Below, in pieces: positions 32,264 to 40,659 of a stretch of DNA of 40,659 bases. Within the stretch, counting starts at the first letter, position 1, and each line of letters starts with the position of its first letter. The notes below the pieces were generated by a model that saw only the letters and a program-made list of their open reading frames with translations, made no database searches and was not told the origin of the DNA. The position numbers were made by a program, and so were the translations under genes. The stretch comes from Kiritimatiellia bacterium (GTDB lineage: Bacteria; Verrucomicrobiota; Kiritimatiellia; SS1-B-03-39; UBA6053): positions 7,783 to 48,441 of the forward strand of contig JAPYUI010000011.1 of NCBI GenBank assembly GCA_029936175.1, written 5' to 3'.

Positions 32264-35200
32264 TCCAACGCGGAGTCCACCCGTGTGGATGCCTGCTTCT
32301 CGTATCGTGCCTTGGCCTGCTCCCGATCGGTCCCACCGCGGACGCTGCCGAAGACTGGCACATATACGACGATCCCGGTCTCCGTGGAGATTTTCGCTGG
32401 ATGACCGACTTCCGGGAGCTCGCCAAGCCCCTCAGCCCGGAATCCACGTTCAAGGTCCAGGCCGAGCAAGGCTATATTGATCTCAAGGGGACTTTTCAAC
32501 TGCCTCCACTGGAGGATGGTCGCGCCTTCCGCCTCCGCCAGGCGGAGGTGAATGCCTCGGTCCTGCGCATTACCTTTGAGACCGCAGAAGGACCCTACCG
32601 GCTGGAGCTCGACCGGGCGTCCGGGTTAACCCTGGGCCTTTACAAGGACGGCCAACGCCTGGTGGATGATCAATCCCGTTGGTACGCCTACCGCGATGGA
32701 GTGCTCGACATACGTTACGTGGATTCGGAACTGAGCATTGCCCGTGGCACACAGACCCTCTGGTCCTTTCCGCTGGCCGCCGCGCCGACGAATACCCTGC
32801 TCGAGATAGCGGGCCGGCTCCAGCTCTTTCAGCACACGAGCCTGCCCGACATCGAGCCCTGGCAGGATCCCTATGGCATCGGCGAACTGCGAAGCGCCGA
32901 CAGCCTCGACTGGAAACGCCCGGCTGCGCACCGCTACAAGCCGCCAGACGATGGCAGCAGGCTGGAATTGCTTCCAGACGGCTCCGTTTCGCTCCTCAAC
33001 CCAGCGGGAAAGGATCACCGGTATGCCAGCGCGACCTATCATAGCCGTGGACCCTGCGTGATCACCTGCCGGGTGGATGACTGCTCGCATGCATCCGGGA
33101 TTGGTTTCTCCCTTTACGACCGCAACCAGCGGACCACCTACTTCGCGAAAAAAGGCGAACGCTTTGTTCTTTGCCGGGATCCCTTTAATGCCGGTGATGT
33201 CGGGAACTACGAAAAGCGTGGCTTTGTCTACACGGCTCCGTTTTACCTCCGCACCATCTACGGGTTGGATTTCATCGATTTCGAAGCCAGTCCGGACGGC
33301 GTACACTGGTCCATATACGACCGCATACAGCTCACCCAGCAGCACACCATGCCCCTGCATGTGCTCGAGTTGCAGCTCGCCGGTCGAAGCGAAGGACAAT
33401 CCCAGCATGTTCGATTGAGCCATGCGCACCTGCACCAGCAGCCCCTGTTTGAGGAGCAGGCTGACTGGATGCAGAATGCCAACCGGGCCCTGATCAATGG
33501 TTGGGGCCCAGCTTCGCTCAAGCAGAACGCCTCGATCGACTATCTGTTGCGTGCGCTTGGGGACCCGGAAAACATCGCCCGGACTTTCGCTGATACGCAG
33601 GATGCCATCCCTTTCATGCGCCCGTACCGCCGGGGGGGACAACCGCGTTCGGTCGACTTCGAAGCGGCCATGCGTTGGCATGGCCGGAACATGATCGCGA
33701 CCAGCGAATTTGACACCCTTGAGCAAAGTCTGGATACTTGGTACCGGCAGGGATACGAAACGAAGCGGCATCAGAGCTCTGCGGACCGCTACGGTCCACC
33801 GGCCCTTGTGCGCGAGGCCTTGTTCAGGGCATGGAAAGCGAAAGACTGGGCCAAGCTCCGCGTCCAGGCCTTGAAATATAACTGGCTGGCCAGTCCCAGT
33901 CGTGAAAACTTGCTTGCGGTCTGGATGCTCGACCAGGCTGAAGCCCATCTCGATGATGTCCCGAACGCGGAGGAAGGGACCTCGACCAAGCGTCGGCACT
34001 GGCCGCATCCCCTGCGGATCAGCCCGGATCGCGCGACGGTCAACTTGCTGGGTGAAATGCTGGCCGCCCTGGAGGATAACGATCCGGAGCAAGCTTGCAA
34101 GGTGCTCGTGCGCGGGGAACTTTCCGGAAGCCTGGTGGGTACCGAACACGATGCAAACCTTTACAAGCCTTCCGGTATCGTGGTGAAGGAGATCCTTGAG
34201 TCACACCCCGATATGCGACAAATCCTGGTCGATCAATTCAATGCCGTCGGGATGATTCGCGTCGGGCGGGCGAGTGCTGCCGGGGATGCTGCGGAGTTGG
34301 AACGCCTCGCCGATCAATTCGCGGGTACGCAAGCGGCCCGGAAAGCCCTGGCCTTGCTCGGTGACCGCGATTTAAGCATGGGGAACTTTGAAGGAGCGAT
34401 TCATCGCTTCGAAACCTTGATGCCCTACCTGGATGGGGAGGCGAAAGTCCAGCTTCGCGCCAAGCGCAACCTGGCCCTCGCGCTGGGTGGCCACCGACCC
34501 AAGGACGCAATCGCTGTCGCGGTTCAACTGGAAGATCGCTTGTTCAGCGCACCGGAATTCGCCGCACTGGTCGACTCCTGTCTCGTTGAATCCAGCGATG
34601 AAGGCCCGGTCGAACAGCTTGTGGTGAAGCCGCTGGAGCGGGGTACCTCCGTTTCGCTACAGCCCTTTATCACCAATCTCCTGCTCGCGGTTGAGCACCC
34701 GATCGCCTCGGTACAACAAGGATCCATCCTCGCCTTGCAGCAGGACCAGCTCCTGCAGGTTGTCGACCTTGCCCAGGGAGTTGTGAAGTATACCCACGGT
34801 GTGCCCCTGGACAAGCGCGCTACCCGGGCAGAAAATTTTCGACCGCTGTTCCAGGGCGGGCGCTTACTCGTGGTAAAAAGGGACAATAAGACCTATGTCC
34901 TTCAATGCCTGAATGTGTCGGATTACGCTCCCGTCTGGGAGCACCGCTTCACCGAAACCCTCACCAGTGACCCGGTGGTCATGGCTGGCCGACTGTACGT
35001 GGCGACGCGCTCTGCAAATGAATTACTGCACCTGCATCGTCTCAACTGGAATACCGGAAGACCGGAGGCGCGCACCCTGCTCATGCGGTACCCGCGTCCG
35101 GACAAATATCCTGAAATTATCCGGCCGCAGGTGGTCGGGACCCGCTTGATCCTGCCGATTCGTGGCGCGCTCATGGCCTGCGATGCCTGGGGTAATTTCC

Positions 35201-35838
35201 TCTGGGTCCGTCGGCTTCCATATGTGCCGTACAATGTCGATCACCGCATGTTCGCCGATTCAGAGCATCCCCAGGTTGTGGCAATAGATGAGAAGCGGAT
35301 GGTCGTGCTTGCCCCCTGCTCACCGGATATCTTCTGTATCGATGCCACGAACGGTCAGACCCAATGGCAACGTTTCTTGCCCGACCGTCGCTACCTGATC
35401 GGTCGTGCCGGTGATTCAATGCTGGTTCGCAACCGGTATTCCGTGGAAGCCCTGCGCCTGAGCGACGGCCGCACGAGCGAGCGACGTCCCGCCGTAGCCG
35501 ACCAGACCGCCTTCCTCCTTCAACCGGATGATGAGCTGGTTGAAATCCGGCTCGATCGTTCCAGGCCCGAGGACTTGGCGCCTAAAAGACGCCGAACCAG
35601 CCCGGTTTCCTGGAAGCCGGCTGCTGCCCGTTTTGTCCGGGTGGGAGACGACCCGAAGCTCAGGATGGAGCCCGGCATTGAAGGTTTCGCGAATGCGCAG
35701 GCCTGCTTTGCCGTCGATGGGAAGGCCTATGCACTCGCGTCCTTCTTCGTGGATGCCAAGGATCGCCAGCCGAAGATGGCCTTGGCGAAGATCGTCTTTG
35801 AGGATGCTCGTCCGCCTGCTGTCAAACAAGGCCCCTGA
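32251..35838 (+). CDS. Very large exported protein: LamG-like domain, helical repeats, PQQ-type beta-propeller
   Basis: From ATC at 32251 the product has 1195 residues. The track starts at the ATG 50 codons later, but the missing part reads RTLIQRGVHPCGCLLLVSCL then GLLPIGPTADA-AEDW, a textbook signal peptide, so the ATG start would leave a plainly exported protein without one. The candidates are ATC after AGGAG, or CTG at 32260, which overlaps the previous stop as CTGA. Domains: an N-terminal beta region and a concanavalin/LamG-like module (about 240-390) with FIDFEASPDGVHWSIYDRIQL; a helical repeat region (about 420-740) resembling TPR; and a PQQ-like beta-propeller (about 800-1130) with VWEHRFTETLTSDPVVMAGRLYVA, GALMACDAWGNFLWVRRLPY and IFCIDATNGQTQWQRF. 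The propeller resembles BamB, but no quinoprotein ligands are evident. Probably periplasmic or surface; function unknown. Confidence 0.78.
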   Translation: MRTLIQRGVHPCGCLLLVSCLGLLPIGPTADAAEDWHIYDDPGLRGDFRWMTDFRELAKPLSPESTFKVQAEQGYIDLKGTFQLPPLEDGRAFRLRQAEVNASVLRITFETAEGPYRLELDRASGLTLGLYKDGQRLVDDQSRWYAYRDGVLDIRYVDSELSIARGTQTLWSFPLAAAPTNTLLEIAGRLQLFQHTSLPDIEPWQDPYGIGELRSADSLDWKRPAAHRYKPPDDGSRLELLPDGSVSLLNPAGKDHRYASATYHSRGPCVITCRVDDCSHASGIGFSLYDRNQRTTYFAKKGERFVLCRDPFNAGDVGNYEKRGFVYTAPFYLRTIYGLDFIDFEASPDGVHWSIYDRIQLTQQHTMPLHVLELQLAGRSEGQSQHVRLSHAHLHQQPLFEEQADWMQNANRALINGWGPASLKQNASIDYLLRALGDPENIARTFADTQDAIPFMRPYRRGGQPRSVDFEAAMRWHGRNMIATSEFDTLEQSLDTWYRQGYETKRHQSSADRYGPPALVREALFRAWKAKDWAKLRVQALKYNWLASPSRENLLAVWMLDQAEAHLDDVPNAEEGTSTKRRHWPHPLRISPDRATVNLLGEMLAALEDNDPEQACKVLVRGELSGSLVGTEHDANLYKPSGIVVKEILESHPDMRQILVDQFNAVGMIRVGRASAAGDAAELERLADQFAGTQAARKALALLGDRDLSMGNFEGAIHRFETLMPYLDGEAKVQLRAKRNLALALGGHRPKDAIAVAVQLEDRLFSAPEFAALVDSCLVESSDEGPVEQLVVKPLERGTSVSLQPFITNLLLAVEHPIASVQQGSILALQQDQLLQVVDLAQGVVKYTHGVPLDKRATRAENFRPLFQGGRLLVVKRDNKTYVLQCLNVSDYAPVWEHRFTETLTSDPVVMAGRLYVATRSANELLHLHRLNWNTGRPEARTLLMRYPRPDKYPEIIRPQVVGTRLILPIRGALMACDAWGNFLWVRRLPYVPYNVDHRMFADSEHPQVVAIDEKRMVVLAPCSPDIFCIDATNGQTQWQRFLPDRRYLIGRAGDSMLVRNRYSVEALRLSDGRTSERRPAVADQTAFLLQPDDELVEIRLDRSRPEDLAPKRRRTSPVSWKPAAARFVRVGDDPKLRMEPGIEGFANAQACFAVDGKAYALASFFVDAKDRQPKMALAKIVFEDARPPAVKQGP

Positions 35839-35983
35839 GCGCCCACGATCGTTGACATTTTCCGGGGATTTCGCCCCAGCCATGGCCTTGGATTTTCCCG
35901 TCATGACCTGGCGATCATTTTGCCTGGAAATAATCCCCCTCCGGTCTTGACCGTGAAGCTGGAAAGATAAGGATGTCACTACC

Positions 35984-37108
35984 TTGGAAAGCTTTAGCAA
36001 AATTCTCCTTATGCTGCTGGTCGCCCTGACCCCGATCATGGGGCAGGCGGATGGTGACTGGGAAATTACCTCCGCCTCTGAACAGGCGGTTGACCGCGGC
36101 CTGGAATGGTTGGCCCGGAACCAGGGACCGGCGGGCAACTGGGACAGCAATGACCTGGGCGTTGTGTCATACGGGGCATTGGCTTTCATGGCCGCGGGCC
36201 ACCTGCCGGATCGGGGTAAATACGGGAGCCATGTACGGCGTGCCCTGGATTTTGTCCTGCAGAACGCCAAGCCCTCCGGACTCCTCAACAGCGCGGAGGG
36301 TAGACGGGACATGTACAACCACGGGATGGCCGTCTTCGTCCTCTCGCAAGCCTACGGGATGACGACCGATAAGCGCCTGGGCAAGGGCCTGGACCTCGGG
36401 ATCAAGCTCATTCTGGACGTTCAGTGTGATGACGGCGGTTGGGCTTACGAAGCGATTCGGAAGGCGCGGGGGAATGACCTGTCGATCGCGGTCATGCAGG
36501 CGAAGGCCCTGCGCTCTGCCATGGACATCGGCCTGGATATCCCGGATGAAAGTGTCGAGCGCTCCCTGCAGTTCATCCGGGCCCGTTACAAGCCGTACGG
36601 CGAAGCCGACGGGATCCGCTATGGGAACGATCCCCTGTCCGAGCGCCCGGGGGCCTTTACCTACAACGGCAACAAGGCCACGGTGGCCATGGCTGCGGCC
36701 GGTGCGGTCTGTATGCAGGAATTTGGCAAGTACGACGATTTCCGTATCCTCCGCAGCGTCGACAAGGTCATTGGCGACATCGAGGGCGAGATGAAGGAGA
36801 AGCTGAATCCCGGTAACATCCCCTTTGATGCCTATGCGATGAACTACGTGGCCCAGGCTCTTTACCAGGTTGGCGGCCAGCGTTGGCGCGACAACTACCC
36901 CAAGGTCCGCGATGCCATCATCGAAATGCAGGCCAAGGGTGGGGGCAACGCCAGCGATGGTTCCTGGGGTGCCAATGGCCACCTGGGTGGAAAAGTCGGC
37001 CAGTGCTACGGTACCTCCGTGGCTGTATTTTCCCTGAGTATCCCCAATCGATACCTCCCCATCCTCCAGGAAGGTGAAGCCAGGATCAGCAAGAGACGAT
37101 CGAAGTGA
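35984..37108 (+). CDS. Exported prenyltransferase/squalene-oxidase-repeat (alpha/alpha-toroid) protein
   Basis: A 374-residue protein with a signal peptide (MESFSKILLMLLVALTPIMGQA-DGDW). The start is TTG, preceded by AAGGA at about 11 bases. The rest is an alpha/alpha barrel of the squalene-cyclase/prenyltransferase-repeat type: GLEWLARNQGPAGNWDS, LILDVQCDDGGWAYE and the C-terminal DGSWGANGHLGGKVGQCYGTSVAVFSLSIPNRYLPILQ. The latter block is common in exported PVC proteins of this kind. It lacks the DxDD catalytic motif of squalene-hopene cyclases, and a periplasmic location does not suit a terpene cyclase. A binding or structural role is more likely. The stop overlaps the GTG start of the next gene (GTGA). 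Confidence 0.85.
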   Translation: MESFSKILLMLLVALTPIMGQADGDWEITSASEQAVDRGLEWLARNQGPAGNWDSNDLGVVSYGALAFMAAGHLPDRGKYGSHVRRALDFVLQNAKPSGLLNSAEGRRDMYNHGMAVFVLSQAYGMTTDKRLGKGLDLGIKLILDVQCDDGGWAYEAIRKARGNDLSIAVMQAKALRSAMDIGLDIPDESVERSLQFIRARYKPYGEADGIRYGNDPLSERPGAFTYNGNKATVAMAAAGAVCMQEFGKYDDFRILRSVDKVIGDIEGEMKEKLNPGNIPFDAYAMNYVAQALYQVGGQRWRDNYPKVRDAIIEMQAKGGGNASDGSWGANGHLGGKVGQCYGTSVAVFSLSIPNRYLPILQEGEARISKRRSK

Positions 37109-39561
37109 GTTTTGTATCCGGTGCATTCCTGGTCGCCCTGTTCGCAGCGGCAGGCCCGTTTATCATCCACCTGCTTAACCGACGGCGTTTTCGCACCGTC
37201 GACTGGGCGGCCATGGATTTCCTCCGGACCGCGATCCGGCGAAACAAGCGTGTTCTCGAGCTGCGGGACCTCCTGCTGATGCTTCTGCGTACCCTGGCGG
37301 TGGCCCTGTTTGTCCTCGCCATGGCTCAACCCTTCTGGTCCGCCGGGTCGAAATCGGCCTACAATGGGCAGCCGGTCCACGCGGTTATCGTGGTCGATAA
37401 CAGCCTGTCCATGGCCTATAAGCCGCTGGACAAGACCCTGCTCGATCTCGCCAAGGAGCGAGCGGCCCGCTTCGTCAAGGAATTGCCCGAGGGGTCCCGC
37501 ATCAGCATCTTTCCCCTCGCGGGCAGCCCGAGTGCCCATCACAGTGCCTACGTCTCGCCGGAAGATGCCCTGGAGGCCCTGGGCCATGTCCGCCTCGTCG
37601 ACCGCAGTACCCGCATCAGCGATGCGGCCGAGCTCGCCCGCCGCGCGGCCGCCGAGGTAGCGGATCTCCCGACCAAACGGATCGTCATCCTCAGTGATAT
37701 GCAGCGCAATAGCTGGAGCGAGGATGAAATGGCCCTCTCCTTCAAGGGCATGGACAATGTGCAGTTGGTCGCTGTGGGACCATCGAGTCGCAGCAATGTA
37801 TGGATTGCGGACTTGCAGGTGCGCGATGGCATGGCGGATAGCGTGTCGCCGGCCCTGTTTACGGCTGTGCTGCGCTACGAGGGCGAGGCCCCCCGCACCG
37901 GCGTGCGCGCCGTGCTCAAGGCGGGCGATGCGGTCATTGGCGACCAGACGGTCAGTCTCACCCCGGGGCAGCACTTGCAACTGATCTACCAGTATCGCTT
38001 TACCGTGGCGGGCAATGCGGGTGAACCACTCTATGTTCCGGTTACCCTGGAGATTTCAGGGGACGAGTTGAACGAGGACAATAGTCGCTCGATCCTGGTG
38101 CCTGTCATTTCCCGTTTGCCGGTCGTGTTCATCGACCAGTACGGTAGCCGCGAACATCCGCGGATGAGCCGCTACGGGGAGACCTATCCACTGCGTCGCA
38201 TGTTAGCTGCCCGGCGTCCTGGAGAGTTGCGGGATAACAGCTTGATCGACGTTCGCCACCTCGCCATCGAGCAGGTCACCCGCGAAATACTCGCCGATGC
38301 ACGCATGGTTGTCATGGCGGGTGTCCGCGGTCCGACGGATGAAGCGGTTGCGGTCCTGCGCGAGTATGTCTCGCAGGGCGGCCCCTTGCTCATTGCCGCC
38401 GGCGGCGAATTCGAAGCCCCGGCCTGGATGGACCTGGCCTGGAATGACGGTCGCGGTATCCTCCCCGCACCCCTGCGTGAATTGCCCATTGGGAGACTGC
38501 CCACGCCCAACTCCCGGGACTTGAAGCCCTTCGGCCTGGATGCCTCGTCGATGAACGACGCCGCCTTCGACCTGGAGCTCACCGAAACGGAACGCGATGC
38601 GGTGTTGAACCTGCCTTTCTTCTACAAGGCGGTTGCACTTGATACCGGGCGCATTGACACCTTTTCAGCGTCGCTTCGCAAGGAGATCGAAGAAAGGCGC
38701 GCGGTTGAAAAGACCTACGCCGAGGCCGAGAATGCATGGGCCACCAAGGCGCAGAACGGGGACTTGAGTGCTGCCGATGCCCGGAAGCGCGAAGAGGCTC
38801 ATGCCGCATTCGCGGGAACGCGTCCCACGTGGTTGAAGTGGGTGCCGTCCCGTTCACACAAGCTGGATGGATTGTCGACGGATCAGCGCCTCGCGCTTGC
38901 CCGCCCGGTGGTCATGGGCCGCTATGACAACGGCGAAGCCTTTGCGGTGCGTCGCAACGTGGGCAAGGGCTCGATTGTCATGATGACCAGCGGCATCTTC
39001 CCTGAATGGAATAATCTCGCGGCCGATGCCGGTGTGGTGCTGCTTGACGGGATGGTGCGTGGGCTCCTGAGTACCGCTCTTCCGGACCGGAATATTGAGC
39101 CGGCGAACGAGTGGGCCTACCCGGTACCTGCTAAGGATCAAAAGGCCGCCTTCCATGTGTATGTGCCGGGAGAAGAAACCCCGATCAGCCTGAGTCCCGA
39201 CCCACTGAGCGGAACCACCTTCGGCCTGCGTCTTGGCCAGCTGCATGCCCGCGGCGTCTACCGCATCCACCGCCTGCCCGACGAAGGCGAGGATGGCGTC
39301 GGCGAGTGGAGCCGATTACTCGCCTTGAATGGTCCGGCTTCCGAAAGCGAGTTGAACAGCCTGGTGGTCGATGAATTTGCTGCAAGCTACAAAGGGGACG
39401 GGGTTAAGTGGGTCGGCCAGGAAACCAAGATCGCCCTCGCCGGTGGATTCACCAGCGGTCATCGCCTGTGGAAATGGCTGCTCGCCCTGGCCATCGCCTG
39501 CCTCCTGGTTGAGATGCTCATTCTCAAGGAAAAGCGCCAGTTGAAGGAGCGGATCGCATGA
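37105..39561 (+). CDS. BatA-type membrane protein with VWA domain
   Basis: An 818-residue membrane protein. It starts with GTG overlapping the previous stop (GTGA). The N-terminal double-membrane-helix module (residues 1-78) with HLLNRRRFRTVDWAAMDFL and NKRVLELRDLLLMLLRTLAVALFVLAMAQPF is the BatA/aerotolerance N-terminal domain. A VWA domain follows, with an intact MIDAS DNSLS (98-102) and IVILSDMQRNSWS. A beta-sandwich, a GATase1-like Rossmann segment (VVMAGVRGPTDEAVAVLREYVSQGGPLLIAAGGEF) and a predicted coiled coil (LRKEIEERRAVEKTYAEAENAW) come next. The protein ends in a membrane helix LLALAIACLLVEMLIL. Such genes often accompany MoxR ATPases and DUF58 proteins, which could lie beyond the right edge. 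Likely a metal-dependent protein-interaction hub at the inner membrane. Confidence 0.88.
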   Translation: MSFVSGAFLVALFAAAGPFIIHLLNRRRFRTVDWAAMDFLRTAIRRNKRVLELRDLLLMLLRTLAVALFVLAMAQPFWSAGSKSAYNGQPVHAVIVVDNSLSMAYKPLDKTLLDLAKERAARFVKELPEGSRISIFPLAGSPSAHHSAYVSPEDALEALGHVRLVDRSTRISDAAELARRAAAEVADLPTKRIVILSDMQRNSWSEDEMALSFKGMDNVQLVAVGPSSRSNVWIADLQVRDGMADSVSPALFTAVLRYEGEAPRTGVRAVLKAGDAVIGDQTVSLTPGQHLQLIYQYRFTVAGNAGEPLYVPVTLEISGDELNEDNSRSILVPVISRLPVVFIDQYGSREHPRMSRYGETYPLRRMLAARRPGELRDNSLIDVRHLAIEQVTREILADARMVVMAGVRGPTDEAVAVLREYVSQGGPLLIAAGGEFEAPAWMDLAWNDGRGILPAPLRELPIGRLPTPNSRDLKPFGLDASSMNDAAFDLELTETERDAVLNLPFFYKAVALDTGRIDTFSASLRKEIEERRAVEKTYAEAENAWATKAQNGDLSAADARKREEAHAAFAGTRPTWLKWVPSRSHKLDGLSTDQRLALARPVVMGRYDNGEAFAVRRNVGKGSIVMMTSGIFPEWNNLAADAGVVLLDGMVRGLLSTALPDRNIEPANEWAYPVPAKDQKAAFHVYVPGEETPISLSPDPLSGTTFGLRLGQLHARGVYRIHRLPDEGEDGVGEWSRLLALNGPASESELNSLVVDEFAASYKGDGVKWVGQETKIALAGGFTSGHRLWKWLLALAIACLLVEMLILKEKRQLKERIA

Positions 39562-40659
39562 CGCAATGGGTGGGCAGGTTGTTCGGGCTGGAGGACGTTT
39601 CAAAAATCCACTCCTGGGACATCTCCTTTGCCGCGGCCTGGGCGCGAACCTACCCGGTGCTCCTGCTCTTTGCCGTGATTGGCGTCGTGGTGCTGGGGGT
39701 GCTGTACTACCTTCGCTTCCAATCCGTTGCCCGGCATTTTGGTCGCGATGTCATGGCCTTTTTCCGCGCGTTTTTGCTGCTCTTGTTGTTGCTCATTTTC
39801 GCTGAACCGGTCATCTCGATGAAGCTCACCGAACACCCCAAGCCGCTCCTCCTTGCGCTGTTTGATGGCTCGGACAGCATGAATATTCCGGACAAGTTGA
39901 GTGATGAGGTAAAAGCCGAATTGACCGCAGTGATTCCCGATGCGGCTTCACTCGACAGGCCCTCTCGCCTGGACCTGATCAGGCAAACCCTTGATGGCCC
40001 GGCTAAGGAAACCCTGGCGGCGCTTGAGGAACGGGTACGTATCCGGGCCTATGTCATGGACCGTTCGGACCGGGTTCGCGAAATCGATGCCGCGAATATC
40101 AGCACCAATCTTGTCGCGGAGGGGCAGGTTACCGCGCTCGGGAATGCCCTGCGTGATCTCAGTGCCCGTCACAAGGGGCCGCTGCTCGCGGGCGTGGTGG
40201 TGTTCAGTGATTTTGACAAGAATGCCGGCACCGATCCCGTCGCGGCCGCGCGGGAGCTCGAGGCCCCGGTATTTGCCGTGGGTGTCGCCCCGAAAGAAGT
40301 TGTCGATGTTGCGGTGAGCATCAGTGCTCCGCCGGTCTTGAAGAACGACATCGAGGCAACGGTGACGGTGCATCTGCGTCAATCGGGCCTCCAGTCCCGG
40401 ACAGCCCGGGTGACCTTGATGGCGCGGCGACTCGGTTCCAGGGGGGGCAGCGCAGTGCAGTCCACGCCGGTTCCGGCCTCTGCGCCCCGTATGGTTGAGC
40501 TCCGCTCCGCGGAAGTCGATGTGGAGATGCCCTTCAAGCCCACAATCAGTGGCCGCTATCAAATGGAAGTGCGTGTCGATGCCTTTCCCGACGAGGTGCT
40601 GATCGAGAACAACGTGGCGGATCGCGAGTTAACCGTGCGCGATGATTCGCTCAAGCTCT
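39558..40659 (+). CDS. Second VWA membrane protein, 5' part (runs off the right edge)
   Basis: This gene is missing from the supplied ORF track because it has no stop inside the window. ATG at 39558 overlaps the previous stop as ATGA. The 367 visible residues start MTQWVGRLFGLEDVSKIH. Two membrane helices follow (YPVLLLFAVIGVVVLGVLYYL and FFRAFLLLLLLLIFAEPVI), then a VWA-like domain whose MIDAS reads DGSDS (103-107), with LAGVVVFSDFDKNAG and VFAVGVAPKE. A beta domain with ISAPPVLKNDIEATVTVHLRQ comes next. The layout is that of the large VWA/GATase membrane proteins encoded after BatA-type genes in PVC genomes, and the missing C-terminal half may include the GATase1-like part. It is the fifth consecutive plus-strand gene of the envelope cluster. 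Confidence 0.85.
   Translation, partial: MTQWVGRLFGLEDVSKIHSWDISFAAAWARTYPVLLLFAVIGVVVLGVLYYLRFQSVARHFGRDVMAFFRAFLLLLLLLIFAEPVISMKLTEHPKPLLLALFDGSDSMNIPDKLSDEVKAELTAVIPDAASLDRPSRLDLIRQTLDGPAKETLAALEERVRIRAYVMDRSDRVREIDAANISTNLVAEGQVTALGNALRDLSARHKGPLLAGVVVFSDFDKNAGTDPVAAARELEAPVFAVGVAPKEVVDVAVSISAPPVLKNDIEATVTVHLRQSGLQSRTARVTLMARRLGSRGGSAVQSTPVPASAPRMVELRSAEVDVEMPFKPTISGRYQMEVRVDAFPDEVLIENNVADRELTVRDDSLKL

Noticed and set aside
32626-34149. 507-codon minus-strand ORF opposite the PQQ/LamG gene
   Set aside because: Shadow frame without domain signature; the plus strand encodes a coherent exported protein over the same bases.
35852-35880. Perfect TTGACA -35-like hexamer after the PQQ gene
   Set aside because: No acceptable -10 box is found 16-18 bp downstream, so it is not listed as a promoter.
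35882-35950. 22-codon ORF (MALDFPVMTW...) in the gap before the cyclase-fold gene
   Set aside because: No Shine-Dalgarno, no resemblance to a leader peptide, and too short to separate from chance.
1-40659. Search by eye for tRNA, rRNA, CRISPR arrays, insertion sequences, att sites and replication origin
   Set aside because: No cloverleaf with a GTTCRA-type arm, no spaced direct repeats, no transposase or integrase motif and no DnaA-box cluster was recognised; weak matches could be missed without computation.

Overview
The window is a gene-dense, GC-rich, Gram-negative-type chromosome segment with no rRNA, tRNA, insertion sequence, integrase or CRISPR array. The KDO-pathway sugar-phosphate isomerase, UppP, an O-antigen-ligase-like protein and many secreted or lipidated proteins imply an LPS-bearing cell. 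The lamin-tail repeats, NPCBM, PQQ/LamG and secreted prenyltransferase-fold proteins, together with BatA-type VWA proteins, are typical of the PVC superphylum. I infer Verrucomicrobiota or Kiritimatiellota; this rests on protein style alone, since no marker RNA gene is present. Few starts have a clear Shine-Dalgarno and many genes are joined by 1-4 nt stop/start overlaps.

Layout. 1-2.75 kb: the 3' end of a secreted lamin-tail protein, convergent with a B12/radical-SAM-like protein that lacks the iron-sulfur cysteines. 2.84-4.45 kb: nadB. 4.5-8.8 kb, minus strand: DUF4212 small subunit, VC_2705-type sodium:solute symporter, formylglycine-generating enzyme and a TMEM43-family membrane protein. 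8.9-12.7 kb: a large SF2 helicase coupled by TAGTG to a membrane-anchored beta-rich protein. 12.9-15.9 kb: xseB-htrA-tlyA-nadK, almost all overlapping. 15.9-17.9 kb, minus: kdsD/kpsF-like gene and uppP. 18-21 kb: a TRAP transporter split into a plus-strand binding protein and minus-strand permeases; the permeases follow an RsmB-type methyltransferase and a divergent NDK-fold protein (21-23.4 kb). 23.5-25.3 kb: aspartate aminotransferase and an AlkA-like glycosylase. 25.4-29.8 kb: an O-antigen-ligase/TPR protein divergent from a membrane sulfatase-fold enzyme.

29.9-40.66 kb is the most distinctive part. It is a co-directional cluster of envelope proteins: a double-NPCBM protein, a very large LamG/repeat/PQQ-propeller protein whose real start appears to be a non-canonical codon, a secreted squalene-cyclase-fold protein, a BatA-type VWA protein, and a second VWA membrane protein that runs off the right edge and is missing from the supplied ORF track. 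The overlapping starts suggest that these products work together at the inner membrane/periplasm, but their shared function is unknown.

No stretch above 300 bases lacks a gene. The larger gaps (12704-12870, 23371-23515, 27863-28091, 29820-29965, 35839-35983) hold hairpins, promoter-like AT-rich stretches or nothing recognisable. The 27863-28091 gap lies between two divergent genes and contains a small CGGTG/CACCG hairpin near 27931-27945 and no convincing promoter.
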